A stretch of 6,363 nucleotides of DNA from the NCBI GenBank assembly GCA_023425615.1, contig JAFACJ010000064.1, forward strand, positions 1-6,363, in the 5' to 3' direction. Position 1 is the stretch's first letter, and each line of letters opens with the position of its first letter. The notes beneath the pieces were generated by a model, which searched no databases, had not been told where the DNA came from, and saw only the letters and a list, made by a program, of their open reading frames with translations. Shown in pieces: positions 1-5,846 of the stretch. This stretch comes from Actinomycetes bacterium. Lineage in GTDB: Bacteria > Actinomycetota > Actinomycetes > Streptosporangiales > Streptosporangiaceae. The position numbers and the translations under genes are program-made.

Positions 1-1050
1 CTCGTCCAGGATGCCGACCAGCGCCGACAACTCGGCCCTGCGCGCCGCGGCGGCGACGGCCTCGGCCAGGTCGGTGAGGTCCTCGGGCGGCGGCTCCGCC
101 ATGGCACGCACGACCACGCCGAGCAGCCGGCGCCCCGACAGCCGCACGCCCAGCGCGCGGGCGCGGGCCGCCGCCTCCTGGGGGTCGGAGTAGGCGTGGG
201 TGAGGATGCCGCTGATGAGCGTCCCGTGCGCCTGGCGTTCCAGCGCCGCCTCCTGCCGGTCCAGCAGGCGGCCCAGCGCCAGGGTCGTGGCCGCGCGCTC
301 GATCAGCACGGTCTCGCGTGCCGACGGCGGGACGCCCAGCGTGACGATGAGGCGGCCCCAGTCCTCGCCCCTGGCCCCGACGGTGGTCACCAGCCAGCCG
401 GACGCCTCGTCGTAGCCGGTCCTGCCGTCGGCGCGCACCGCGCGCGACCTGCTCTCCCAGGAGCCGAGCAGCCCCGCCGGGTCGTGCCCCGCGGCGTCGA
501 CGGCCAGCACCTGGTGGGAGAGGTTCTCCAGGACGGCCGGGTGCCCGGCGAGCTGGGCCACCTGCCGCACCACCTCGCCCGGTGAGGCGCCCTCCACGCT
601 GAGCCGGGTGAAGATCTCGTGCAGCCGCTCCGAGGCGCGCAGTTCGGCGAGCTGGGCGTCGAGGATGCCGGCGTGGACGGCCTCCGTCACATCGACGAAG
701 AGCGTCTCGCGGCGCAGGACGACCACCGGCAGGCCGAGCCGTTCGGCCGCCCGCACCAGGGCCGTGGGCAGCTCCCGCCGGTAGCGGCGGCCGAGCTCGA
801 CCATCAGCCCGCTGACGCCCGCCTCGACCAGGGCCGCGACATACTCCCGCAGCCGCGACGCCTCCCCGGGGAGGCCGATGCCGGTGGTCAGCACCAGTTC
901 GCCGCCGCGCAGCAGCGGGGCGATGTCGGCGATCTCCGCGACGTGCACCCAGCGGATCGGGGAGTCGAGGCGGTCGGCGCCGGCCACCACCTCGGGGAGG
1001 CCGCGGCGCACCGGCTCCAGTTCGAGCACGTCGGCCAGAGTGGGAAGCAT
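1..1050 (-). CDS. PucR-family transcriptional regulator (3' end beyond the window)
   Basis: The minus frame from ATG at 1050 is open to position 1, giving 350 residues that begin MLPTLADVLELEPV and end in ..LVGILDE at the edge. Residues about 7-125 match the PucR N-terminal sensing domain: a core around PIRWVHVAEIADIAPLLRGG (31-50), then ELVLTTGIGLPG, then LGLPVVVLRRETLFVDVTEAVH. The middle (about 150-330) resembles the sensing/GGDEF-like region of CdaR/PucR proteins. The C-terminal PucR-type HTH, expected near residue 450-500, lies outside the window, so DNA binding is inferred from the family. PucR proteins usually activate purine, pyrimidine or amino-acid catabolic genes in response to a pathway metabolite. 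Divergence from the aminotransferase-mmsA operon makes it the likely local regulator of that operon. The start is supported by the domain boundary and by AGGATGAGG just upstream. Confidence 0.9.
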   Translation of the reverse strand, partial: MLPTLADVLELEPVRRGLPEVVAGADRLDSPIRWVHVAEIADIAPLLRGGELVLTTGIGLPGEASRLREYVAALVEAGVSGLMVELGRRYRRELPTALVRAAERLGLPVVVLRRETLFVDVTEAVHAGILDAQLAELRASERLHEIFTRLSVEGASPGEVVRQVAQLAGHPAVLENLSHQVLAVDAAGHDPAGLLGSWESRSRAVRADGRTGYDEASGWLVTTVGARGEDWGRLIVTLGVPPSARETVLIERAATTLALGRLLDRQEAALERQAHGTLISGILTHAYSDPQEAAARARALGVRLSGRRLLGVVVRAMAEPPPEDLTDLAEAVAAAARRAELSALVGILDE

Positions 1051-1058
1051 GTGGCCTC

Positions 1059-1064
1059 ATCCTA
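1059..1064 (-). promoter_or_regulatory. Possible -10 box (TAGGAT) for the PucR gene
   Basis: Read on the minus strand, TAGGAT matches the actinomycete TANNNT -10 form and ends eight bases before the ATG at 1050. A transcript from it would begin at or within a few bases of the start codon. No clear -35 is found 16-18 bases further up. The same stretch reads AGGATGAGG, so it may instead be the ribosome binding site of a longer transcript; the two readings compete. Confidence 0.3.
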
Positions 1065-1095
1065 GAACAGCATGTCAAAGGACACGGCCACCGTA

Positions 1096-1110
1096 TTGAC
1101 ACATTGTCAA
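1096..1110. promoter_or_regulatory. Candidate operator: TTGACA-n3-TGTCAA palindrome
   Basis: TTGACACATTGTCAA is a perfect 6+6 inverted repeat around CAT, the shape expected for a dimeric regulator. A third copy of the half-site, TGTCAA at 1073-1078, lies exactly 32 bases (about three helical turns) before the TGTCAA arm at 1105. Position between the PucR gene and the operon makes PucR the first candidate to bind it. The same bases could instead be overlapping -35 boxes on the two strands. Confidence 0.45.
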
Positions 1111-1202
1111 CCGGGCTCGATCGACAACCTGTAAGACGATGCCTTCCATCACCGACAGTCTGCCCCTTGGTTCAGTCACGGCCACGGGGAAAGACTTGCC
1201 AC

Positions 1203-2489
1203 ATGTCCGAACTGCTGGCCCGCCACCGGGCAGTCATGCCGCAATGGATGGCCCTCTACTACGACCGGCCCATCGAGATCGTCGGCGGCAAGGGCAACCG
1301 CGTCGTCGACGGCGCGGGCGACTCCTACCTCGACTTCTTCGCCGGCATCCTCACCAACATGATCGGCTACGACGTGGCCGAGGTCCGTGAGGCAGTCGAA
1401 CGCCAGCTCGCCACCGGCGTCGTGCACACCTCCACGCTCTACCTGCTGCGCGGGCAGGTGGAGCTCGCCGAGAAGATCGCCCGGCTGTCCGGCATCCCCG
1501 ACGCCAAGGTGTTCTTCACCAACTCCGGCACCGAGGCCAACGAGGCGGCGCTGCTGCTGGCCACCTACGCGCGCAAGAGCAACCAGGTCCTCGCGATGCG
1601 CCAGAGCTACCACGGCAAGTCGTTCGCCGCGACCGCCGTCACCTCCAACCGGGCCTGGAAGAACAGCGGGCTGACGCCGTTCAACACGACCTTCCTGCAC
1701 GGCGCCGACAGGCACCTGCCGCAGTTCGCGCGCCTTTCGGACTCCGACTACGTCAAGGTCTGCGTCGAGGACCTGCGCCATGTGCTCGCCACGGCGACCG
1801 GAGGCGACGTCGCGGCGCTGATCGCCGAGCCCATCCAGGGCGTCGGCGGCTTCACCATGGCCCCCGACGGGCTGTTCGCCGCCTACAAGGAAGTGCTGGA
1901 CGAGCACGGCATCCTCTTCATCGCCGACGAGGTGCAGACGGGCTGGGGCCGCACCGGTTCCGCCTTCTTCGGCATCCAGAACCACGGCGTGACGCCCGAC
2001 GCGATGACGTTCGCCAAGGGCCTCGGCAACGGTTTCGCCGTCGGCGGCGTCGTGGCGCGCGGCGACCTCATGGACGCCCCCCACGCCATCGGCCTGTCCA
2101 CTTTCGGCGGCAACCCGATCGCCATGGCCGCCGCCAACGCCACCCTGGACTACGTGCTCTCCCACGACCTCCAGGCCAACGCGGCCACCCAGGGCACCTT
2201 CATCATCGACGGGCTGCGCGCCGCCGCACCGCGTTTCCCGCACGTCAGCGACGTGCGGGGCAAGGGCCTGATGTTCGCCCTGGACCTGGTCGACCCGCAG
2301 ACCGGCGACCCCTCCCCCGCGCTGGCCGCCCGGATGCTGGAGGAGACACGACAGCGGGGGCTGCTCGTCGGCAAGGGCGGCCTGTATGGCAACGTCATGC
2401 GCATGGCCCCGCCGCTGACCCTCACCTCGGAGGAGGCCGCAGAAGGACTCAGGATCCTCGTCGACTCGCTGGAGGCGATCGCCCCATGA
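1203..2489 (+). CDS. Class III PLP-dependent aminotransferase (probable beta-alanine/3-aminoisobutyrate type)
   Basis: This 428-residue protein has the full class III (ornithine/GABA transaminase-like) architecture, at normal length. It shows the PLP-phosphate motif NSGTEANE (107-114), SYHGKSF (135-141), the metal-free pyridine-N aspartate in IADEVQTGWGRTG (D242, Q245), and the Schiff-base lysine K272 in TFAKGLGNG. STFGGNPIA follows. It moves an amino group from an omega- or beta-amino acid to pyruvate, glyoxylate or 2-oxoglutarate in the cytoplasm. The next gene, an MmsA-type dehydrogenase, suggests the product is malonate or methylmalonate semialdehyde, so beta-alanine or 3-aminoisobutyrate is the likely donor; GABA cannot be excluded. 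ATG 1203 is chosen because GGGGAAAG lies nine bases upstream and MSELLARHR fits the family start. An in-frame TTG at 1104 would fall inside the palindrome and add a tail unlike the family. Confidence 0.93.
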   Translation: MSELLARHRAVMPQWMALYYDRPIEIVGGKGNRVVDGAGDSYLDFFAGILTNMIGYDVAEVREAVERQLATGVVHTSTLYLLRGQVELAEKIARLSGIPDAKVFFTNSGTEANEAALLLATYARKSNQVLAMRQSYHGKSFAATAVTSNRAWKNSGLTPFNTTFLHGADRHLPQFARLSDSDYVKVCVEDLRHVLATATGGDVAALIAEPIQGVGGFTMAPDGLFAAYKEVLDEHGILFIADEVQTGWGRTGSAFFGIQNHGVTPDAMTFAKGLGNGFAVGGVVARGDLMDAPHAIGLSTFGGNPIAMAAANATLDYVLSHDLQANAATQGTFIIDGLRAAAPRFPHVSDVRGKGLMFALDLVDPQTGDPSPALAARMLEETRQRGLLVGKGGLYGNVMRMAPPLTLTSEEAAEGLRILVDSLEAIAP

Positions 2490-3976
2490 CCAAGCATGTG
2501 ACGCACTGGATCAACGGCAAACCCTGGACGGGCACCGCGGCACGCCGTGGCGATGTCTACAACCCGGCGACGGGTGTCGTCTCCGGCACCGTGGACTTCG
2601 CCTCCACGGCCGACGTGGGCGAGGCCGTCGCCGCCGCCAAGGCCGCGTTCCCGCAGTGGCGCGACGCGTCGCTCTCCCGGCGCGCGCAGGTGCTGTTCCG
2701 GTTCCGCGAACTGCTCGTACGGGACGCGGAGGAGATCGCACGGCTCATCTCCTCCGAGCACGGCAAGGTCGTCTCCGACGCCGCGGGCGAGGTGGCCCGC
2801 GGGCTGGAGGTCGTGGAGTTCGCCTGCGGGATCCCGCACCTGCTCAAGGGCGGCTTCTCGGAGAACGTCTCCACGAAGGTGGACGCCTACTCGATCTTGC
2901 AGCCTCTCGGCGTGGTCGCCGGGATCACGCCGTTCAACTTCCCCGCCATGGTGCCGATGTGGATGTTCCCCGTCGCCATCGCCTGCGGCAACACGTTCGT
3001 GCTGAAGCCGTCGGAGAAGGACCCGTCCGCCGCGTTGAAACTCGCTGAACTGTGGGCCGAGGCGGGGCTTCCCGACGGCGTCTTCAACGTCGTGCACGGC
3101 GACAAGGTGGCGGTGGACGCGCTGCTGGAGCACAAGGACGTCAAGGCGGTGTCGTTCGTCGGCTCCACGCCGATCGCCCAGTACATCTACGAGACGGCCG
3201 CGCGCAACGGCAAGCGCGTCCAGGCGCTCGGCGGCGCCAAGAACCACATGGTCGTGCTCCCCGACGCCGACCTGGACCTGGCCGCGGACGCCGCCGTCAA
3301 CGCCGGTTTCGGCTCGGCGGGCGAGCGCTGCATGGCCATCTCGGTGCTCGTGGCGGTCGAACCGGTCGCCGACGCCCTCCTGGAGAAGATCAAGTCCCGG
3401 ATGGAGGCGCTGGTGACGGGCCCCGGGGACGACCCCGCCTCGGAGATGGGGCCGCTCGTCACCCGCGCGCACCGCGACAAGGTCGCCTCGTACCTGACGT
3501 CGTCGGTGGAGCAGGGCGCCACGCTGGTGGTGGACGGGCGCGAGGGGCTGCCGTCCGGTGACGGCTTCTGGCTGCGGCCCACCCTCATCGACGGCGTCAC
3601 GCCCGGCATGGACTGCTACAAGGACGAGATCTTCGGGCCCGTCCTGTCGGTGGTGCGGGTGAAGACGTTCGATGAGGCCATGGCCCTGCTCGACGCCAAC
3701 CCCTACGGCAACGGCACCGCCATCTTCACCAACGACGGCGGCGCGGCCCGGCGCTTCCAGAACGAGGTGGAGGTCGGGATGGTCGGCATCAACGTGCCGA
3801 TCCCCGTGCCGATGGCCTACTACAGCTTCGGCGGCTGGAAGGCCAGCCTCTTCGGCGACAGCCACGCCCACGGCACCGAAGGCGTCCACTTCTACACCCG
3901 CACCAAGGCCGTGACATCGCGCTGGCTCGACCCGTCACACGGCGGCGTCAACCTGGGCTTCCCCACCAACGGCTGA
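2486..3976 (+). CDS. mmsA: CoA-acylating (methyl)malonate-semialdehyde dehydrogenase
   Basis: This 496-residue ALDH-superfamily enzyme, of normal MmsA length, oxidises malonate or methylmalonate semialdehyde with NAD and CoA, releasing CO2 and giving acetyl-CoA or propionyl-CoA. Visible motifs are the opening HWINGKPW (7-14), TPFNFPAMVPMWMFP (148-162), the NAD-site lysine in VLKPSEKDPS (K174), VSFVGSTPIA, the nucleophile C282 in GERCMAIS, and EIFGPVLSV (E381). The usual ALDH general-base glutamate (ELGGK) is replaced: the sequence reads QALGGAKNH with Ala247 in that place. This is an MmsA hallmark that fits CoA thiolysis rather than hydrolysis. Its ATG shares ATGA (2486-2489) with the stop of the aminotransferase, so the two are translationally coupled. 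Which semialdehyde is preferred cannot be told from sequence; an IolA role (inositol) is less likely given the partner gene. Confidence 0.95.
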   Translation: MTKHVTHWINGKPWTGTAARRGDVYNPATGVVSGTVDFASTADVGEAVAAAKAAFPQWRDASLSRRAQVLFRFRELLVRDAEEIARLISSEHGKVVSDAAGEVARGLEVVEFACGIPHLLKGGFSENVSTKVDAYSILQPLGVVAGITPFNFPAMVPMWMFPVAIACGNTFVLKPSEKDPSAALKLAELWAEAGLPDGVFNVVHGDKVAVDALLEHKDVKAVSFVGSTPIAQYIYETAARNGKRVQALGGAKNHMVVLPDADLDLAADAAVNAGFGSAGERCMAISVLVAVEPVADALLEKIKSRMEALVTGPGDDPASEMGPLVTRAHRDKVASYLTSSVEQGATLVVDGREGLPSGDGFWLRPTLIDGVTPGMDCYKDEIFGPVLSVVRVKTFDEAMALLDANPYGNGTAIFTNDGGAARRFQNEVEVGMVGINVPIPVPMAYYSFGGWKASLFGDSHAHGTEGVHFYTRTKAVTSRWLDPSHGGVNLGFPTNG

Positions 3977-3995
3977 ACACCCCGCCGCCCCACCG

Positions 3996-4030
3996 GCCTC
4001 CCCGCGTCGCCCGCGGGGAGGCTTTCTCCC
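3996..4030 (+). terminator. Intrinsic terminator of the aminotransferase-mmsA operon
   Basis: An 11-bp perfect stem GCCTCCCCGCG (3996-4006) / CGCGGGGAGGC (4012-4022) has a five-base loop TCGCC and is followed by TTTCTCCC. It begins 20 bases after the mmsA stop, typical of actinomycete terminators with a short, imperfect T run. Confidence 0.85.
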
Positions 4031-4216
4031 TAAAAGACCTAAAACAGACTTTCTTCCGAAGGGTCTGACCAAGCCCCCATATCGGGTTTCCCGCATGAGC
4101 TTTCACGGAAAATCACTCGCTTTACCGGGCAAGGACGGACGCGATGAATTACCCTGTCCACGATTTGCAGCGAGCCTCGACAACCCCTGCAACCACCCAA
4201 AACCCCCGGAGGTGCT
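4031..4216. other. Intergenic leader of the Xre gene
   Basis: This 186-base gap is AT-richer than its surroundings near the left end (CCTAAAAGACCTAAAACAG). It holds a hairpin-forming sequence at 4045-4067 and the ribosome site GGAGG at 4208-4212, four bases before the GTG at 4217. The Xre promoter must be here, but no -35/-10 pair is convincing. I see no small gene. Confidence 0.5.
4045..4067 (-). terminator. Weak hairpin with T tract on the minus strand
   Basis: CAGAC (4045-4049) pairs with GTCTG (4063-4067), with a smaller CTT/AAG pairing inside. Read on the minus strand it is followed by TTTTAGGTCTTTTAG, the look of a weak intrinsic terminator. No minus-strand gene is seen leading into it, so it could stop antisense transcription toward mmsA, be a regulator-binding dyad, or be chance. 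Confidence 0.25.
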
Positions 4217-5092
4217 GTGTACGGCTCAGAATACCCGGACCCCCGCTCCTCCTTGTGGCACCACATCGCCTCCGAAATACGGCAATTCCGTACCGTCCTC
4301 GGTCTCACCGGAACCCAGTTCGGCCAGATCCTCCACTGCGACAAATCCACGGTCTCCAAAATCGAACACGGCGTCATGCGGCTCAAGCCCGACCAGGCAC
4401 GGCTACTCGACGCCTACGAACGGTCGTTCCTTCCGGGCGCACTCCCCTCCGATCAGCGCCCCCACCTCGACCGCACCCCCCGGCCCGGCACGATAGGCCG
4501 ATGGGAAGTGCTCGTCTTCCACGCGGGCCGCGAGCAGACCGAGGACTGGTACGAGGCGCACCAGGAGCACGAAGAGAGGGCCACCGCACTCCGCGTCTGG
4601 GAACCCCTGCTGGTCCCTGGACTCATGCAGACGCCGGAGTACGCCCGAGAGGTCTTCCACGCCTCTGGACAGACCGATGTAGACGCAAAAGTCGAAGCCC
4701 GCATGAGGCGACAGGAGCGCTTCCTGACAGACGGCGGCCCCTACCTCTGGGTGCTGATAGATGAGGGAGTTCTCGACCGCTTCGATAGAGACCACGAAAT
4801 AATGCACGCCCAACTCGACCGACTCCTTGAATTTTCCAAGCGAGACAACATCGGTCTGCGGGCGATCCGCCGGGGACGGTTTCATTCGGGCTTGGACGGT
4901 CCCTTTGAGATCATGTCCTTCGCGGCCGGCGTTCCATCGATGGCCTACACCGAAGCGGCCCAGGGGTGGAGACTCATCTCGGATGTCGCCGAAGTGGACT
5001 TGTTCGCGCTACGTTACGAGCGTCTCAGCCAACTCGCGCTCCCCGAGCACGAGACGAGGGACTTCATCCGCAAGTACCTGGAGAAGACGTGA
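4217..5092 (+). CDS. Xre-family HTH regulator with DUF5753 domain (Scr1-type antitoxin-like)
   Basis: This 291-residue protein has an N-terminal Xre HTH at about residues 13-68: LGLTGTQFGQIL, then the recognition helix DKSTVSKIEHG and KPDQARLLDAYE. It is followed by a DUF5753 region (about 95-288) with the hallmark VWEPLLVPGLMQTPEYAREVF, RMRRQERFL and a C-terminal FIRKYLEKT. This combination with a downstream DUF397 gene is the widespread actinomycete regulator pair annotated as Scr1-like toxin-antitoxin or related to WhiJ/BldB-type control. The Xre partner is thought to bind its own promoter and neutralise the small partner. The GTG start is fixed by GGAGG at 4208-4212, although the four-base spacing is short; there is no in-frame ATG before the HTH. 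Four of eleven isoleucines use ATA (in SEIRQ, GTIGR, VLIDE, HEIMH), unlike the operon upstream, hinting at different ancestry. No TTA codon was seen. Confidence 0.9.
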   Translation: MYGSEYPDPRSSLWHHIASEIRQFRTVLGLTGTQFGQILHCDKSTVSKIEHGVMRLKPDQARLLDAYERSFLPGALPSDQRPHLDRTPRPGTIGRWEVLVFHAGREQTEDWYEAHQEHEERATALRVWEPLLVPGLMQTPEYAREVFHASGQTDVDAKVEARMRRQERFLTDGGPYLWVLIDEGVLDRFDRDHEIMHAQLDRLLEFSKRDNIGLRAIRRGRFHSGLDGPFEIMSFAAGVPSMAYTEAAQGWRLISDVAEVDLFALRYERLSQLALPEHETRDFIRKYLEKT

Positions 5093-5271
5093 TGCCAACC
5101 CCCGACTGGCGCAAGTCCAGCCACAGCAACTCCACCGGGAGTTGCGTCGAGGTCGCGGACCTCGGACCCGCAAAGGTTGGCCTGCGGGACTCCAAGAACA
5201 CCGGCCACGGCCACCTCACCGTATCCGCGCCCACCTTCCGCAACCTCCTCACCACCCTCAAAGCGGGATGA
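5092..5271 (+). CDS. DUF397 small protein (partner of the Xre/DUF5753 regulator)
   Basis: This 59-residue protein has the complete DUF397 pattern: DWRKSSHSNSTGSCVEVA (5-22), V-x-LRDSK (29-35), then HLTVSAPTFRNLLTTLKAG to the stop. The start ATG overlaps the TGA of the Xre gene by one base (TGATG, 5090-5094), which indicates translational coupling and a two-gene operon. DUF397 proteins are small and cytoplasmic with no signal peptide or membrane segment. In Streptomyces some Xre/DUF397 pairs act like toxin-antitoxin modules or alter antibiotic production, with the DUF397 protein as the toxin-like or co-regulator half; whether this one is toxic is unknown. A longer in-frame reading from 4966 would bury the Xre C-terminus and lies outside the conserved domain, so it is rejected. 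Confidence 0.92.
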   Translation: MPTPDWRKSSHSNSTGSCVEVADLGPAKVGLRDSKNTGHGHLTVSAPTFRNLLTTLKAG

Positions 5272-5280
5272 GCACCGGGC

Positions 5281-5308
5281 CCGGCCACCGCCGGCCGACC
5301 GGCCACCG
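5281..5308. repeat. Short direct repeat CCGGCCACCG
   Basis: CCGGCCACCG occurs at 5281-5290 and again at 5299-5308, separated by CCGGCCGA, itself a partial copy. This is a small GC-rich duplication between the DUF397 stop and its terminator, probably slippage without function. Confidence 0.5.
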
Positions 5309-5340
5309 CCTCCCTGCGACCGCGGGGAGGCGTTCTCCTC
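5307..5340 (+). terminator. Intrinsic terminator of the Xre-DUF397 pair
   Basis: CGCCTCCC (5307-5314) pairs with GGGAGGCG (5325-5332), extendable inward through a G-T pair at TGCG/CGCG, and is followed by TTCTCCTCTCCC. It lies 35 bases after the DUF397 stop. The arm CGCGGGGAGGC is identical to that of the terminator at 3996-4022. Confidence 0.75.
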
Positions 5341-5359
5341 TCCCGCGGCCCGCCCGGCG

Positions 5360-5509
5360 TCAGTCGATGCCGAGTTCCCCCATCCTGCTCCAGCCGTCGG
5401 CGCCCTCGATCACGGTGCTGACGATCTGAGGCGCCCGCTGGACGAGGGGGCGCATCGTCTCCAGCGCGGCGCGGAAGTGGTCGGAGTTCACATGGGCCTC
5501 GCCCGCGCC
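5360..5509 (-). pseudogene. Unidentified C-terminal remnant
   Basis: This is the last 49 codons of an open minus frame, after the TnpB-like piece: GAGEAHVNSDHF, then RAALETMRPLVQRAPQIV, then ..EGADGWSRMGELGID and TGA at 5362-5360. It reads like real soluble protein sequence, with mixed charged and hydrophobic residues in helix-like spacing. I do not recognise the family. It may be the end of a separate gene whose beginning was replaced by mobile-element debris, or the true end of a larger mosaic ORF. No start codon with a ribosome site is evident just before it. Confidence 0.35.
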
Positions 5510-5606
5510 GTCCCGATCGGCCATCCGGGCATGGGCGCGGGCTACCTTCAGACGGGCCTTGCCCCGGTTGCCGGGAGCCTTTCGCCTTGCGCGACAGCGC
5601 CCGCCT
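5510..5606 (-). pseudogene. TnpB/OrfB-like (IS200/IS605) transposase fragment
   Basis: Reading the minus strand, one frame gives RRALSRKAKGS (5606 to about 5574). The next frame, after a one-base slip near 5573, gives GNRGKARLKVARAHARMADRD (ending at 5510). Joined, they match the basic helix of TnpB proteins (RxLSRxxKGSxNRxKAR..VARxHxRIADxR). Only about 32 residues remain; the catalytic RuvC-like parts and zinc finger are absent. It is therefore a non-functional scrap of an IS605-group accessory protein. Confidence 0.5.
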
Positions 5607-5609
5607 TCG

Positions 5610-5845
5610 CCCATCGCACCCCCGCGCGAACGCCGCCCGCCGCTTGCGCACCGTCGCCACCGGCAACCCCAGATCCCGTGCGGCCTGCGCGCTACTGGCC
5701 CGCTCTCAGCACACGCCGGCGCGATCCTCGCCCGAGACGCCAGCGCCGACGACTCCACCGGCACGCCGACCAGCCGAGTACGCTCGACCTCGCTCAGCTT
5801 GATCCCGACCGCAGCCGCGCCCGATTCGCCACAACAACACCGCAC
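5610..5845 (-). pseudogene. IS630-like transposase N-terminal fragment, frameshifted
   Basis: From a GTG at 5845 the minus frame gives ..VGIKLSEVERTRLVGV and ALASRARIAPACAESG. The reading then continues in another frame, after a slip near 5697, as SSAQAARDLGLPVATVRKRRAAFARGCDG. Joined, these match the IS630/Tc1-type N-terminal HTH (LSxxERxxL.., RARIVLACAEG-S, QAARDLGVsxxTVRKWRxxFxxxxLDG). Usual residues are already altered: AP in place of VL, and R for the conserved W after TVRK. The DDE catalytic domain is missing, so no transposase is made. The family call rests on motif memory and is moderate. Confidence 0.5.
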
Positions 5846-5846
5846 A

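Larger units (their letters stand above)
1051..1202. promoter_or_regulatory. Divergent promoter/operator region between the PucR gene and the aminotransferase operon
   Basis: This is a 152-base gap between two divergent starts. It contains a 15-base spaced palindrome TTGACA-CAT-TGTCAA (1096-1110), a further TGTCAA half-site (1073-1078) and a weaker TCGACA (1121-1126). On the plus strand TTGACA at 1096-1101 could also act as a -35 box, but no good -10 lies 16-18 bases downstream. On the minus strand a TAGGAT box (1064-1059) sits close to the PucR start. Both transcripts probably start here; their exact positions cannot be read from sequence. Confidence 0.6.

Noticed and set aside
196..1065. 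Plus-strand open frames across the left end
   Set aside because: They are shadows of the PucR gene, whose minus-strand translation shows clear PucR-domain motifs without a break.
1104..1202. TTG start adding 33 residues to the aminotransferase
   Set aside because: The start lies inside the palindrome, the extra residues are not like the family, and ATG 1203 has an SD-like GGGGAAAG.
1176..2243. Antisense open frame (355 codons) opposite the aminotransferase
   Set aside because: Same shadow effect: low-complexity G/V/H/E-rich product with no motifs, entirely within a verified gene.
2150..3889. Long antisense open frame (579 codons) opposite mmsA
   Set aside because: Composition is typical of a high-GC shadow (rich in R, G, H, V, D); no domain is recognised and the opposite strand is a complete, motif-verified MmsA.
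4121..4149. Promoter for the Xre gene (TTTACC, 17 bases, ATGAAT)
   Set aside because: The spacing is right but the -10 matches only half of the consensus; too weak to call.
4144..4764. Plus-strand 206-codon frame overlapping the Xre gene
   Set aside because: Arginine/proline-rich out-of-frame product with no motif; the overlapping Xre frame has an SD site and an intact HTH/DUF5753.
4966..5091. N-terminal extension of the DUF397 protein
   Set aside because: It would overlap the Xre gene by 126 bases with no conserved sequence; the DUF397 domain begins right at ATG 5092.
5064..5666. Intact 200-codon minus-strand gene
   Set aside because: It starts mid-domain, matches transposase motifs only in part before losing frame, then runs antisense through the DUF397 gene; it is better explained as part of a frameshifted relic.
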